Assembly (NCBI GenBank): GCA_963930775.1
Contig: OZ005700.1
Coordinates: 2,063,476 to 2,127,475 of the forward strand
DNA: 64,000 nt
DNA from: Cliona cf. orientalis
Lineage: Eukaryota; Porifera; Demospongiae; Clionaida; Clionaidae
Direction of reading: 5' to 3'
Positions 32,863 to 44,908 of this stretch are shown piece after piece; the stretch's first letter is position 1; every line of letters starts with the position of its first letter. The position numbers were made by a program, and so were the translations under genes. The notes beneath the pieces were generated by a model. The model searched no databases. It worked only from the letters and a program-made list of their open reading frames with translations, and was not told the origin of the DNA.

Positions 32863-33752
32863 TTATTTGGTGCATACAGCACAGTTCAGTTCTTTATAGT
32901 TGTTGTATGGAGGGCAGGGTAGACCATTGCAGTTGGCTTCAACGGTATAAAACAGAGCTCCATTGGTGTCAGCCTGGGTGCCTGGAATTGACTCTTGGTC
33001 TTTGTCAACACATTCAAATGTAGTACGACTATGATGACTCCATTTACTTCCTTCTGACATTAGGTATCCATAGTACTCCCTGGTCCATCCAGTTGGGCAG
33101 CTGGTCCTAGCAGGAAGCATAAAAACTGCCACACGAGTTGAAGCATAGCATACAGCACAGGGGACATTGTGATCCTGAGTTCCAGGTCCTGTAATAAGAT
33201 CATATTCTGTCCCATAGATTTCACTCCAGCTTTGAGAGCCAGGTGTATAACTAAGTGTATATTCAGGAGCCTCGGGCATACACAGGTAGTTACTAGCACC
33301 TGCTCTGTTGTTATAATGTGTCCCTGCAGCTCTCCCAGTATAGATCAATTCTGTTCCAGCCGCACTAGGGCAGGAGCTCTTTCCCCACCTGACGTAGGTC
33401 ACTCCCCCACTCCTGGATCCTGGTGGTCCAGCTGGTCCTGTGGGTCCTTGTGCTCCTGTTGCTCCTGTCAGTCCTCTTGGTCCCTGTGGTCCCCCGGGAT
33501 CTCCTCTCTCTCCTTTATCTCCCTGAGGACCTGCTGCCCCTGGTGTACCATCTCTTCCATCACGTCCATCTCTACCTCGAAGTACCTCCAGCTGAGGACA
33601 GGTGCTTTCAGTAGTAGTTTGTGCTGAAGCTGGAATAATATAGCAGGCACATGAATTGTGAGCATACATTTCTTTTAATATAATAGTATAGCAGTAGTAC
33701 CAAATGTAATGGCTGTCAGTAGCACAGTCATGGGTAGGATTATTGAATTCAT
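32863..33752 (-). CDS. Short-chain collagen C4-like protein, copy E
   Basis: Intact, about 272 residues. Exon 1 33701-33752 ([17 protein letters not shown]), exon 2 32863-33629. Loops are [21 protein letters not shown] (two residues longer than usual) and EGSKWSHHS. The serine in GPPGSRSGG replaces the usual [20 protein letters not shown] places it with copies C and D. TATA box at 33827-33835. An orphan half-exon of myosin IX lies upstream. Confidence 0.85.
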
Positions 33753-34267
33753 TCTGCTCGTTCTCCGATGACTTGGTTTATTCTGCAACCTGCTGTTTGT
33801 CCCAGGCAAGTGCTTGTACTCAGTCTCTTTTTATAGTCTTTGGAAATTGTTGTTTTATGGCCATCATGCAGCTTGATGTCATCAGTACACTTGACGTCAC
33901 TAGAACTCAATTTCATCCTTTAATATTGTATTTTGAAAAATAATATTGGCAGCTGTCAATCCTTTATGAATGATAATTCACTGGCTCCACTATCATTGCA
34001 TTGTGATATTATGTTCAATTTCATAATGATAAAAGGTAAGGATTCTTCCGTCTAAATAGTTAAAGTTATCGCAGGTTGAAAAGTCCACATTGATAGTGGA
34101 GTTGTATTACTCTCGAGGTTTCTTTACCATTGTTATTTCAAGTAGGTTATGGATACATATAAGCCATATAGTGTCAAAGGTTATGCTACGTACCTAGAGT
34201 AAAACACCTGTTGTTGACTTCAAATATAGTACCCCAGCTATAATGGATGATTGATGTCCACCCATGG

Positions 34268-34346
34268 ATTGCTACATCATGGTTCATCGTCACTATGAGG
34301 ATAGGGTCCCTCCCTGCAAGGCACACATACATGTAGAGTCGGGCAA
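34268..34346 (+). pseudogene. Orphan half-copy 2 of myosin IX exon 27, acceptor lost
   Basis: Same exon-27 segment, but the acceptor is changed from CCACAG to CCATGG, and codons are altered (HRHYEDRVPPCK, one zinc-ligand Cys lost). A short insertion (ACATGT) precedes the last codons. Probably inert. Confidence 0.7.
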
Positions 34347-34799
34347 TCTGAAGCGTGCTTGTGGTTGGTACAATATGACTCGGCAATTAGTGCAATATCA
34401 TATTTTACTTAGAAACAATGTAGCAATGGGGTATAAAAAATTGAGTAATGGTATGCTGGCTATGACCACAGCCGCGACTAAAGCGAGCTGCTTCAAAAGG
34501 ACAGCAGGGCAGAATAAGATTGAAGTATACACTTGTATACAGTGGCTGGGTGAACGCCATTCAGTAGTCAATGTTGTCCATAGGTGCTTTCCGGATTCTA
34601 TTCTAAGTGTCTTCTTTTGGGAGCCCTTGCAAGTGAGGCTGCAGCTGGGATCTGCATGCATGCGCAAGGGGTACAGTGATCTGTCAGGCCATGTACTTTC
34701 TGTTCATCGTATAATCTAGCATAATTATGTAGGTATAGATCATCAACAGGCACATATAATTATTAACCCTCGGTGCATGCGCGAGGGTTACTGTAATCG

Positions 34800-34802
<3 letters not shown>

Positions 34803-34838
<36 letters not shown>
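34803..34838. repeat. (TG)n microsatellite
   Basis: About 36 bp of TG dinucleotides that replace the C-terminal coding end of collagen fragment F. Confidence 0.95.
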
Positions 34839-34839
<1 letters not shown>

Positions 34840-35175
34840 CATTAGGTATTCCCTGGTCCATCCAGTTGGGCAGCTGGTCCTAGCAGGAAGCATAAAAACT
34901 GCCTTACGAGTTGAAGCATAGCACACAGCACAGGGAACATTGTGATGACGAGTTTCAACTGTTGGAAGTTCATATTCTGCTCCATAATTTCACTATAGCT
35001 CTGTGAGCCGGGGGTGTAGCTGAGAGTGTACTGAGGTGTGCCAGGCAGGCACAGGTAGTTACTACCTTCTCCTTCCTTATCCCAAAATGTCCCTGCAGCT
35101 CTCCCAGCATAGATAAGTTCAGTTCCAGTCACACTAGGGCAGGAGCACTTCCCCCACCCACCAACGCGTCTACTG
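34839..35175 (-). pseudogene. Short-chain collagen fragment F, C-terminal domain only
   Basis: Holds the region from [18 protein letters not shown] to [10 protein letters not shown], with loop TFWDKEGEGS. It lacks signal peptide, Cys stub and collagen repeats, is cut at the other end by a TG microsatellite, and has a 1-bp loss (GAAATTATGGAG for GAAATCCATGGGG) that shifts the frame. Non-functional. Confidence 0.85.
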
Positions 35176-35263
35176 GAAGGGATCTTTAGATTCAGTTCAG
35201 CATAAACGTGTACATCGAAGGTTTTTATTAGTTGCTCTATCACACTTATTGGAAAACAAGTTA

Positions 35264-35471
35264 CCGCATTCGTGAAAAATTAAAATTTCGCCAAGCATGG
35301 GGGATTGCAGAATTCGCGGAAAAATTTTTCACCAATAATATTATGGTAGAGGTCGCCATATCTCTTTATAGCGCAGGACAAAAAATTCGTGTGATAACAT
35401 TTTCACCAATGAGAGTGGGTAGTGAAATTGGCAAAAATTTTCTCCTAGGGAAAATTCGTATGTATACAGTA
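35264..35471. repeat. AT-rich foldback repeat
   Basis: Diverged inverted ends (TACCGCATTCGTGAAAAATT against the reverse of the right end, TACTGTATACATACGAATTT) and internal AAAATTTT/GCGAA words. Resembles the elements at 38022-38232 and 49559-49773. Confidence 0.4.
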
Positions 35472-35529
35472 TAGCTATATAGATCATTGCAGACAATTGA
35501 CAGTTTGCTTCAACGTGGAGCATTGTGAC

Positions 35530-36129
35530 TACCGTATATGTTCTAATATAGGCGCCACCCTAATTTAGGCGCCCTTTGAGACCTGCGCAATTTTTTTGGT
35601 TCTAATTTAAGGCGCCTTTCCGGAGATCAATTATTTTTATGCGGCGCCTATTTAATTGGAACGTATTGCCACGTGCAATATGCATATGGCAATACCGTGA
35701 TACTGTACCGCCGTTCCATCAATTGATCTATCTAGATGTCAAACTAAGCTGTCTCCTACATTTATATGGGCACTTCCCGACTACTTTGATGAGTCTTTCT
35801 GGATTTAGAGACAATCATTCTGATGGCTACGGTACCGACAACTTGAGAATGGTTCAGCGATCAGAGTGAAATTTCCAAAAAGAACTGAAACTAGAACCAT
35901 ATTTTTGTTGTTCTCACCACTATCATATTGACTGCCACTAAATAGGACCGATTAGTGATAGCCCTTGTGCTCTGGCAAAACTTACAGAACCGTTCTAATT
36001 GCAGCTCTTAGGCGCCTCCCTAATTTAGGTGCCCTTTGACCTGCTCGTGAATTTTACGGTTCTAATTGGAGGCACCTGCACGATCTATAATTGATTTTTG
36101 GGGGCACCTATATTAGAAAGTATACCGTA
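35530..36129. mobile_element. Foldback MITE with TACCGTATA ends and GGCGCC repeats, 600 bp
   Basis: Left end TACCGTATATGTTCTAATAT pairs with the right end (reverse TACGGTATACTTTCTAATAT). The motif TTCTAATTTAGGCGCC and its relatives recur internally in both orientations, suggesting a nested or tandem element. No transposase. Confidence 0.7.
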
Positions 36130-36159
36130 ATGGTATTCATGTTTGGCATGGTTGCCCAG

Positions 36160-36315
36160 TAACACACTCAGTGGAAGTATGATAGTGACCATTCCATAGA
36201 TATGCTCCTTATGACACAAGATTACCATAACTATATTAGTCCCTAGTCCATCCAGTTATGCAACTGGTCCTAGCAGGAAACATCATCATCGGTCAAAATT
36301 GCCACACGAAGCATC
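36160..36315 (-). pseudogene. Decayed remnant of a short-chain collagen C-terminal domain
   Basis: Patches such as CCATCCAGTTATGCAACTGG and TCCTAGCAGGAAACAT align in order with the [14 protein letters not shown] coding region of the intact copies, but with indels and stops. Oldest-looking copy in the array. Confidence 0.55.
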
Positions 36316-36567
36316 ACTGTCTAAGCCAAGCTTGTAGCCATGACTTAGATACCGGATCAACCAGCAACATGTCCACTTTTTTCATCAGATTAGATGACAT
36401 CATACTATATCACTGATACGGTAATATTCATCATACAATTAGAGCTTGTGAGAAATAATATTATGGTTGCTACAGTAAGAAATGATATATTATCTATCTA
36501 TGACACATACATGTAGCTATAGTTCATCATAAGTACATATACAAGTATCAAACTTATGTAAGTCTGT

Positions 36568-36755
36568 TTATTTGGTGCACACAGCACAGTTCAGCTTTTT
36601 GTAGTTGTTGTAATGAGGGCAGAGTGGACCATTGCAGTTGGCTTCAACATGGTAGAATACGGCACCACCAGTATCCGCCTGGCTGCTTGGTACTGAGTCT
36701 TGATCTTTGTCAACACATTCGAATGTAGTACGATAGTGATTACCCCCACTAGGAG
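36568..36755 (-). pseudogene. Short-chain collagen fragment G, last 60 residues only
   Basis: Encodes [19 protein letters not shown] to the terminal NCAVCTK, with PHYNNYKKL in place of PPYNNYKEL. Upstream it is fused directly to the inter-gene flank of another copy (ACTAGGAGAACTCAATTCC), so a deletion removed the rest of the gene. Confidence 0.85.
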
Positions 36756-37064
36756 AACTCAATTCCATCCCTGAATTATAGAGGTGACTACCCTTTATGA
36801 GTGATAGTTTATACTAGCCTTGTCCCCAGGCCCTCCCACCTTTTCAATATTATATATAATTGAACAGCAACATTGAAAAGCTGGAGTGCCTGGGGACAAG
36901 GCTGTTACAATGCAGCTTTATTGGCTCCACTGTCATCATAAGTAGTAATGTTCAGAAATAGAGCTCACTGCACATTCAACTCTATCCTATACTCAAACCA
37001 GAACACTAATTGAAAAACGGGATAAGACTAGTAGTTACACAGGCTTAGATCAGTCAGCTCTAAC

Positions 37065-37947
37065 TTATTTGGTGCACACAGCACAGTTCAGTTCTTTGTA
37101 GTTGTTGTATGGAGGGCATGCAATGCCATGACTGCAGTGGGCTTCAACATGGTAGAACATAGCTCCATTGGTGTTAGCCTGGCTGCCTGTTACTGAATCT
37201 TGATCTTTGTCTACACATTCAAATGTAGTACGATAGTTATTACCAGTGTAATATGCTGACATTAGGTATCCATAGTACTCCCTGGTCCATCCAGTTGGGC
37301 AGCTGGTCCTAGCAGGAAGCATAAAAACTGCCTCGCGTGTTGAAGCATAGCACACAGCACAGGGCACATTGTGATCGTGAGTTCCAGCTGTTGGGTGTTC
37401 ATATTCTGCCCCATGGATTTCACTGTAACTCTGTGAGCCAGGGGTGTAGCTGAGGGTGTACTGAGGTGTGTCAGGCAGGCATAGGTAGTTACTAGCACCT
37501 CCGTTGTTGTGATAAAATGTCCCTGCAGCTCTCCCAGCATAGATCAGTTCAGTTCCAGTCACACTAGGGCAGGAGCTCTTCCCCCACCTGACGTAGGTCA
37601 CTCCCCCACTCCTGGGTCCTGGTGGTCCAGCTGGTCCTGTGGGTCCTTGTGCTCCTGTTGCTCCTGTCAGTCCTCTTGGTCCCTGTGGTCCCCCGGGATC
37701 TCCTCTCTCTCCTTTATCTCCCTGAGGACCAGCTGCCCCAGGCATACCATCTCTTCCATCACGCCCATCTCTACCTTTAAGTACCTCCAGCTGAGGACAG
37801 GTGCTTTCTGAATCAGTATTTTGTGTTGAGGCTGGAATATAGCAGGCGCATACATTGGTAATCATGTTATTATAACAATATTATAGCAGTAGTACCAATT
37901 GTAGTGGCTGTCAGTAGCACAATCACAGGTAGAATTATTTGGTTCAT
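37065..37947 (-). CDS. Short-chain collagen C4-like protein, copy H
   Basis: Intact, about 272 residues. Exon 1 37896-37947 ([17 protein letters not shown]), exon 2 37065-37831. Loops FYHNNGGAS and HPTAGTHDH are identical to copy B, but the third loop (AYYTGNNY) and the tail ([12 protein letters not shown]) differ, the tail matching copy L: a mosaic that suggests exchange between copies. Its TATA box (38011-38019) abuts a foldback element at 38022. Confidence 0.86.
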
Positions 37948-38021
37948 TCTGCTCCTTCTTCAACAATGATTATTCTGCAACTTACTGTGTATCCAGTCAA
38001 GTGCTTGCTCCTTTTTATAGA

Positions 38022-38232
38022 TACTGTATAGCAGGAAAGTTCAAGAGAGTAAAATTTTGCGGATCAGTAGGAAGTGAGAATTTTTGCAGAGAAAACTTTC
38101 GTGGAATGCTAAATCAATTATATAGGTGGGTATGGCGTGCCTAAAATTTTGTGGAGAAAATTTTCGTGGGTAACTATCAAACTGCGAAATTCGTGAAAGT
38201 TTTCTCCCTTGAGAGTTTCCCGCTATGTGGTA
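38022..38232. mobile_element. Foldback MITE adjoining the promoter of copy H
   Basis: Ends TACTGTATAGCAGGAAAGTT and the reverse of TTTCCCGCTATGTGGTA. A second copy lies at 49559-49773, in the same place next to the promoter of copy O, so it was duplicated with the gene. Confidence 0.65.
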
Positions 38233-38663
38233 TTTTAATATTGTAGTCATTGCTAATCTCTTTTGTGTCGTAGTTTGTTGTCATAGCACTTTCCTCTTTG
38301 TCTCCTTACTGTTATCTTAGTTTTTTCTACATCGTCGAGAGTATCTATACCCTTGACATCATTAATACACTTGACGTCACTAGGTGGACTCAGTCCCATC
38401 CCTAGTGTATTTGAGGTAGCTGCTCCTTGTGAGTGATAGTTTATACTAGTCTCATCCCCAGGTTCTCCCACCTTTTCAATGCAATAGTTTTTAGTATTAC
38501 ATACAGTATTGTAACGGTAAAGATTGAAGAGCTGGGAGGACCTGAGACAAGGCTAATAATTTACTGGCTCCACTGTTGTTATTGTATTAAATTTTGTATT
38601 CAGAAATAGAGTTCAGTTTATACACTGCACATTCAACTCTAACCTATACTCAAACTGGAACAC

Positions 38664-38845
38664 TACCGTAGTGTCCCGTGCAAGTGCCCACTCCCGGATA
38701 AGCACCTGTGTACCGCATTTCAAGGGGCCACTGTAGCAGCTTCAATACAAATGTATGGAGTTTTGATCCCGGGTAAGTGCCCATGCGGGCCAAAATTGCA
38801 AGTTATGTTTAAGTGCCCATGAGCGCTTACCCGGAACACTACGAT
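38664..38845. mobile_element. Foldback MITE (TACCGTAGTGT family), copy 1, 182 bp
   Basis: Ends TACCGTAGTGTCCCG and, reversed, TATCGTAGTGTTCCG, with internal AAGTGCCCA words. Copies at 46847-47020 and 50191-50373, each just 3' of a collagen gene. Confidence 0.7.
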
Positions 38846-38901
38846 AATTGACAAACAGGGGTAAGACTAATAGTTGCACACTCAATAGCTATATTAATCA
38901 G

Positions 38902-39783
38902 TCATTTGGTGCACACAGCACAGTTCAGTTCTTTGTAGTTGTTGTATGGAGGGCATGCAATACCATTGCAGTTGGCTTCAACATGGTAGAATACAGCTCC
39001 ATGGGTGTCTGCTCCACTGCCTGGTACTGAACCTTGATCTTTGTCAACACATTCAAATGAAGTGCGATAATGGTATTGGTCCTGTGATGCTGACATTAGG
39101 TATCCATAGTACTCTCTGGTCCATCCAGTTGGGCAGCTGGTCCTAGCAGGAAGCATAAAAACTGCCTCACGAGTTGAAGCATAACACACAGCACAGGGGG
39201 CATTGTGATTTTGAGTTCCACGAATTGGATATTCGTATTCTACACCATGGATTTCACTTCTGCTTTGTGAGCCGGGGGTGTAGCTGAGGGTGTACTCAGG
39301 TGTGTCAGGCAGGCACAGGTAGTCACTGCCACCTCCTCTGTTGTGATAATATGTCCCTGCAGCTCTCCCAGCATAGATCAGTTGAGATCCAGCCGCACTA
39401 GGGCAGGAGCTCTTCCCCCACCTGACGTAGGTCACTCCCCCACTCCTGGGTCCTGGTGGTCCAGCTGGTCCTGTGGGTCCTTGTGCTCCTGTTGCTCCTG
39501 TCAGTCCTCTTGGTCCCTGTGGTCCCCCGGGATCTCCTCTCTCTCCTTTAGCTCCCTGAGGACCAGCTGCCCCTGGCGTACCATCTCTTCCATCACGTCC
39601 ATCTCTGCCTCGAAGTACCTCCAGTTGAGGACAGGTGCTTTCAGTGGCTTGTGTTGAAGCTGGAATAATATTGTAGTTTCAGATAATTATGGTTTGATTA
39701 TGAGCACTGGCTGTATTGAGCATACCAAGTGTGACTGCTGTCAGTGCTAGTAGGATGGCCGCCAGTTGAGTGGTTGTATTCAT
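38902..39783 (-). CDS. Short-chain collagen C4-like protein, copy I
   Basis: Intact, about 271 residues. Exon 1 39726-39783 encodes a 19-residue-plus signal region ([19 protein letters not shown]), exon 2 38902-39659. Loops are [20 protein letters not shown] and ASQDQYHY. Collagen part has GAKGERGD rather than GDKGERGD. Nearly identical to copy P (50429-51312), including flanks, so the pair is a recent duplication. It ends in TGA rather than the TAA used by the other copies except P. TATA box at 39843-39851. Confidence 0.85.
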
Positions 39784-40175
39784 TCTGCTATTCTTTCTGG
39801 GGACACAGATTTACTCTCGTATTCAAACAAGAAGTGTTCGGCCTTTTTATAGATCCTGGTTGTTGGCGATGTCTGTTTCATTTCGTGTGTCATAAGTATT
39901 ACCAGCTAAAGTTTTATCTGATTTGTGGTTTACAATGTGTTTCGGTGTACCTCAACTTTGTGATGATAAATAAGAGGACTTTTAAGTTAGTGTCAACAGT
40001 TCCATAATTCTCGTGCTTTCTTTATCTTTGTTATTTCAAGTAAGTTATGGATAAGCCATTCAGTGTCAAAGGTTGTGCTAGAGGACTAAAACACCTGTTG
40101 TTGACTTTAAATACAATACCTGAAGGATATTGGTCTGATAATGGATGATGGATGTCATTGTTTGTCCACCCACAG

Positions 40176-40249
40176 ACTCCTACATCATGGTTCATCATCA
40201 CTGTGAGGATAGGGTCCCTCCCTGTAAGGCACACGTAGAGTCAGGCAGC
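40176..40249 (+). pseudogene. Orphan half-copy 3 of myosin IX exon 27
   Basis: Acceptor CCACCCACAG kept. The first zinc-ligand Cys codon TGC reads TCC and RHRHC reads HHHC. Homology to exon 27 ends at GGCAGC as in copy 1. Confidence 0.72.
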
Positions 40250-40759
40250 CTGAAGTGCGCTTGCGGTTGGTATAATGTGATTAGTGCAACATTGTATTTT
40301 ACTTACCAACAATATAGCAGCAGGGTATAAAAATTTTAGTAATGATAGGCAAACGCATCATGCAGTATAAACTTAAAGTGATATCACGTAAAATGGTCAA
40401 ATTTTATATTTAAGCAGCACTCAGTGAGGCCTATTAAGTGATATGTGGATTATATAGAAAGGTTGAAATATGCCCGAGTTACACGCCAACTATTGTTTTT
40501 TCCATAGAGCTAAAAATTTAATCTGCAAGGCGTGTACTCAACCAATTTGCTTATTTAGAGACTTGAATGAAAGAGAATTTCCTAAGCTATCTTGTGATTT
40601 TTGTTTTTTATTGTCAATCCCCTCCGTTGCTAAGTTATAACTGCTTTTATGCGCCTAGGTCGATCATCCGGAATCACTAACTATAGACCCTCTCCTCCGT
40701 AAAGATTAAATCACGGAATCAAACAAAATTTACACACTCTTAGATCAATCAGCTCTAAC

Positions 40760-41575
40760 TTATTTGGTGCACACAGCACAGTTCAGTTCTTTGTAGTTGT
40801 TGTATGGAGGGCATGGAATGCCATTGCAGTTGGCTTCAACATGGTAGAGCACAACACCATCAGTGTTAGCCTGGCTGCCTGGTACTGAATCTTGATCTTT
40901 GTCAACACATTCAAATGTAGTACGATAGTGACCACTCCTCTGATTTGTTGACATTAGGTATCCATAGTACTCCCTGGTCCATCCAGTTGGGCAGCTGGTC
41001 CTAGCAGGAAGCATAAATACTGCCACACGAGTTGAAGCATAGCACACGGCACAGGGGACATTGTGATGACGAGTTCCAACTACTGGTGCTTCATATTCTG
41101 CCCCATTGATTTCACTGTAACTCTGTGAACCAGGGGTGTAGCTGAGAGTGTACTGAGGCATGTCAGGCAAGCATAGGTGGTTACTGCCACCTCCACTTTT
41201 GCTCCAAAATGTCCCTGCAGCTCTCCCAGCATAGATCAATTCTGTTCCAGTCACACTAGGGCAGGAGCTCTTTCCCCACCTGACGTAGGTCACTCCCCCA
41301 GGTCCTGGTGGTCCAGCGGGTCCTGTGGGTCCTGTGGGTCCTGTGGGTCCTTGTGCTCCTGCTGCCCCAGGCATACCATCTCTTCCATCACGTCCATCTC
41401 TACCTTGCAGTAGCTCAAGTTGAGGACAGGTGTTTTCAGTGGCTTGTGTTGAAGCTGGAATATAGCATGCACACGAATTGTGAGCTTACATTGCTAGTAA
41501 TTATAATATTGTAGCAGTAGTACCAAATGTAATGGCTGTCAGTAGCACAGTCACAGGTAGGCTTATTGAATTCAT
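40760..41575 (-). CDS. Short-chain collagen C4-like protein, copy J, with shortened collagen domain
   Basis: Open throughout, about 248 residues. Exon 1 41524-41575 (signal peptide as in C), exon 2 40760-41454. The collagen part has only 12 Gly-X-Y triplets (GRD x3, GMP, GAA, GAQ, GPT x3, GPA, GPP, GPG): the segment with the usual one-residue break is missing and GPT is repeated, so the helix is shorter but uninterrupted. Loops are TFWSKSGGGSN, APVVGTRHH and TNQRSGHY. TATA box at 41647-41655. Confidence 0.85.
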
Positions 41576-42017
41576 TCTGCTCGTTTTCCAATGACTTGCA
41601 TGGATTGTTCTTCAACCAGCTGTTTAAGTCTATCAAGAGCTTTGCTCTTTTTATAGCTTTTTTTAATAGCTTTACATTACTGATCCTTTTGTATTGTAGT
41701 TATCACAGCATTCTCCTCTTTATCGACGTATCATTGTCTTAATTCCTTTCTACGTCATCAAGAATTATTATAATTATACATACCCAACCCTGGACGTCAT
41801 CAGTACATTTGACGTCACATAGGAGAACCTAATCCCATACCTATTGTAATTTGAATAGAGGCAGTTGCCTTTTATGAATGTTAGAATCCAGTGTTTATTG
41901 GCCCCACTGTCGTTACGTAATTATATTCAAAAAAGAACTCGGTTTATACACTGCATAATCTACTCAAACTGGAACCAATTGATAAATAGGGATAAGACTA
42001 GTATTTAGCTTAGATTA

Positions 42018-42150
42018 TTCAGCTCTAACTCAACGGTATTCTAGTTACATCATGCATTCATAAACTAATAACAATATTTAGCTAGTATATGTCATAACCA
42101 ATAGCCTAAGGAGTCCATGTGTTCAAGTCAAACAGTTGCTCTATCTTGCC
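42018..42150. repeat. 133-bp flank duplicate of 26692-26810
   Basis: The stretch from CAACGGTATTCTAGTTACAT to CTATCTTGCC is almost identical 3' of copies A and K, dating these two genes to one duplication event. Confidence 0.8.
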
Positions 42151-43051
42151 TTATTTGGTGCACACAGCACAGTTCAGTTCTTTGTAGTTGTTATATGGAG
42201 AGCAGGGTAGACCATTGCAGTTGGCTTCAATATGATAGAATACAGCTCCATTGGTGTTAGCATGGCTGCCTGGCAGTGAGTCTTGGTCTTTGTCAATGTA
42301 GTACGACTATTATTCCATTGACTTGCTGCTGACATTAGGTATATCCATATATAGTACTCCCTGGTCCATCCAGTTGGGCAGCTGGTCCTAGCAGGAAGCA
42401 TAAAAACTGCCACATGAGTTGAAGCATAGCACACAGCACAGGGCACATTGTGATTGTGACTTCCAACTACTGGTCCTTCATATTCAGTACCATGGACTTC
42501 ACTGTAACTCTGTGAGCCAGGAATGTATCTGAGAGTGTACTGAGGTGTGTCAGGCAGGCACAGGTAGTTAGAAGCACCTCCATTGTTGTGATAATATGTC
42601 CCTGCAGCTCTCCCAGCATAGATCAGTTCAGTTCCAGCCGCACTAGGGCAGGAGCTCTTCCCCCACCTGACGTAGGTCACTCCCCCACTCCTGGGTCCTG
42701 GTGGTCCAGCTGGTCCTGTGGGTCCTTGTGCTCCTGTTGCTCCTGTCAGTCCTCTTGGTCCCTGTGGTCCCCCGGGATCTCCTCTCTCTCCTTTGTCTCC
42801 CTGAGGACCAGCTGCCCCTGGTGTACCATCTCTTCCATCACGTCCATCTCTGCCTCGAAGTACCTCCAGCTGAGGACAGGTGCTTTCAGTAGTAGTTTGT
42901 GTTGAGGCTGGAATATAGCAGGCAAATGCATGCTTATGTATTATAATTAAGCTGCTACATAATCTTATTAGAGTAGGATAATATTATAGTACTATGTACC
43001 AATTGTAATGGCTGTCAGTAGCACAACCACGAGTAGGATTAATCGATTCAT
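42151..43051 (-). pseudogene. Short-chain collagen C4-like, copy K, 10-bp deletion
   Basis: Exon 1 43000-43051 and exon 2 42151-42907 with normal splice sites and TATA box (43102-43109). In the C-terminal domain 10 bp encoding FECV are missing (near 42297), and 6 bp are inserted nearby (YIWIYLMS). The frame shifts and the last third is read as an unrelated sequence that stops at 42174. The protein would lack the last five cysteines. Confidence 0.85.
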
Positions 43052-43174
43052 TTTGCTCCTTCTTTAGCAACGTTTGTTTTGCAACTTACTGTGTTTGTAC
43101 GCTTTTATAAATATGTTTTTGTAATAATAATAATGTGATCATTGAAATGATATCATTCTCAGTTGCAATCTGCA

Positions 43175-43341
43175 TGAATAAAACGAAGATTCTTTGCGGA
43201 CAACTTAACTGTTCGGTAAAACTTGCCGACATTTTGACTAGATGCTTTTGCCCTGAGGATGACTAGAGCATCTAGTCGAAACGTCGGCAAGTTTTACCAA
43301 ACAGTTACACTAATGTCCGCAAAGAATCTTCGTTTTATTCA
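43175..43341. mobile_element. Foldback element with 60-70 bp arms, 167 bp
   Basis: Arms begin GAATAAAACGAAGATTCTTT and return in inverted orientation before 43341, around a loop containing GACTAGAGCATCTAGTC. A direct repeat TGTGATCATTG flanks the insertion (43134-43144 and 43346-43356). The orthologous flank of copies A and N has no insertion, so it arrived after those duplications. Confidence 0.75.
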
Positions 43342-43789
43342 ATGATGTGATCATTGCTAATTCATATGTATTGCGGTTATCATATAGTATTCTCCTCTTT
43401 GTCTCCTTACTGTTGTCTTAATTCCTCACATCATCAAGCGTCTCTATACCCTTGACATCACTAGGAGGACTCAATCCCATCCCTAGTGTATTTGAATAAT
43501 AGAGGTGACTACCCTTTATGAGTGATAGTTTATACTAGCCTTGTCCCCAGGCCCTCCCACCTTTTCAATATTACATATAATTGAACAGCAACATTGAAAA
43601 GCTAGAGTGCCTGGGGACAAGGCTGTTACAATGTAGCTTTATTGGCTCCACTGTCATCATAAGTAGTAATATTCAGAAATAGAGCTCACTGCACATTCAA
43701 CTCTATCCTATATATACTCAAACCAGAACACTAATTAAAAAACGAGATAAGACTAGTAGTTACACATAGTTAGATCAGTCAGCTCTAAC

Positions 43790-44675
43790 TTATTTGGTGC
43801 ACACAGCACAGTTCAGTTCTTTGTAGTTGTTGTATGGAGGGCATGCAATGCCATGACTGCAGTGGGCTTCAACATGGTAGAACACAGCTCCATCAGTGTC
43901 AGCCCCACTGCCTGGTACTGAAACTTGATCTTTGTCAACACATTCAAGTGTAGTACGATAGTGATTACCACCGTGATGTGCTGACATTAGGTATCCATAG
44001 TACTCCCTGGTCCATCCAGTTGGGCAGCTGGTCCTAGCAGGAAGCATAAAAACTGCCTCACGAGTTGAAGCATAGCACACAGCACAAGGGACATTGTGAT
44101 CATCAGTTCCACGAATTGGATTTTCATATTCTGCCCCATGGATTCTACTATAACCCTGTGAGCCAGGGGTGTAGCTGAGAGTGTACTGAGGTGTGTCAGA
44201 CAGGCATAGGTAGTTACTGCCACCTCCTGGCCTATTCCAAAATGTCCCTGCAGCTCTCCCAGCATAGATCAGTTCAGTTCCAGCTGCACTAGGGCAGGAG
44301 CTCTTCCCCACCTGACATAAGTCACTCCCCCACTCCTGGGTCCTGGTGGTCCAGCTGGTCCTGTGGGTCCTTGTGCTCCTGTTGCTCCTGTCAGTCCTCT
44401 TGGTCCCTGTGGTCCCCCGGGATCTCCTCTCTCTCCTTTAGCTCCCTGAGGACCAGCTGCCCCTGGCGTACCATCTCTTCCATCACGTCCATCTCTGCCT
44501 TGAAGTACCTCCAGCTGAGGACAGGTGCTTTCAGTAGTAGTTTGTGCTGAAGCTGGAATAATATAGCAGGCACATGAATTGTGAGCATACATTTCTTTTA
44601 ATATAATAGTATAGCAGTAGTACCGAATGTAATGACTGTCAGTAGCACAGTCATGGGTAGGATTATTGAATTCAT
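43790..44675 (-). pseudogene. Short-chain collagen C4-like, copy L, 1-bp deletion
   Basis: Exon 1 44624-44675 (signal as in E), exon 2 43790-44552. A G is missing from the GTGGGGGAAG run (plus CTTCCCC-ACC near 44303-44310), shifting the frame right after VTYVRWG, so the whole C-terminal domain is lost. That domain is still open in its own frame, with loops TFWNRPGGGS, NPIRGTDDH and AHHGGNHY, so the lesion is young or a sequencing error. Confidence 0.8.
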
Positions 44676-44908
44676 TCTGCTTGTTCTCCGATGACTAGGT
44701 TTATTCTGTGACCTGCCGTTTGTCCCAGGCAAGTGTTTGTACTCAGTCTCTTTTTATAGTCTTTGGAAATTCATTTGTTGTATGGCCATCATGTATCTTG
44801 ATGTCATCAGTACACTTGACGTCACTAGAACTCAATCTCATCCCTTAATATTTTTGAACAATAATATTGGCAGCTGTCAATCCTTTATGAATAATATTGC
44901 ATTGTAAT

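Noticed and set aside
34398..34719. Overlapping frames on both strands near the orphan half-exon
   Set aside because: No family resemblance; lies in duplicated flank and unique intron sequence.
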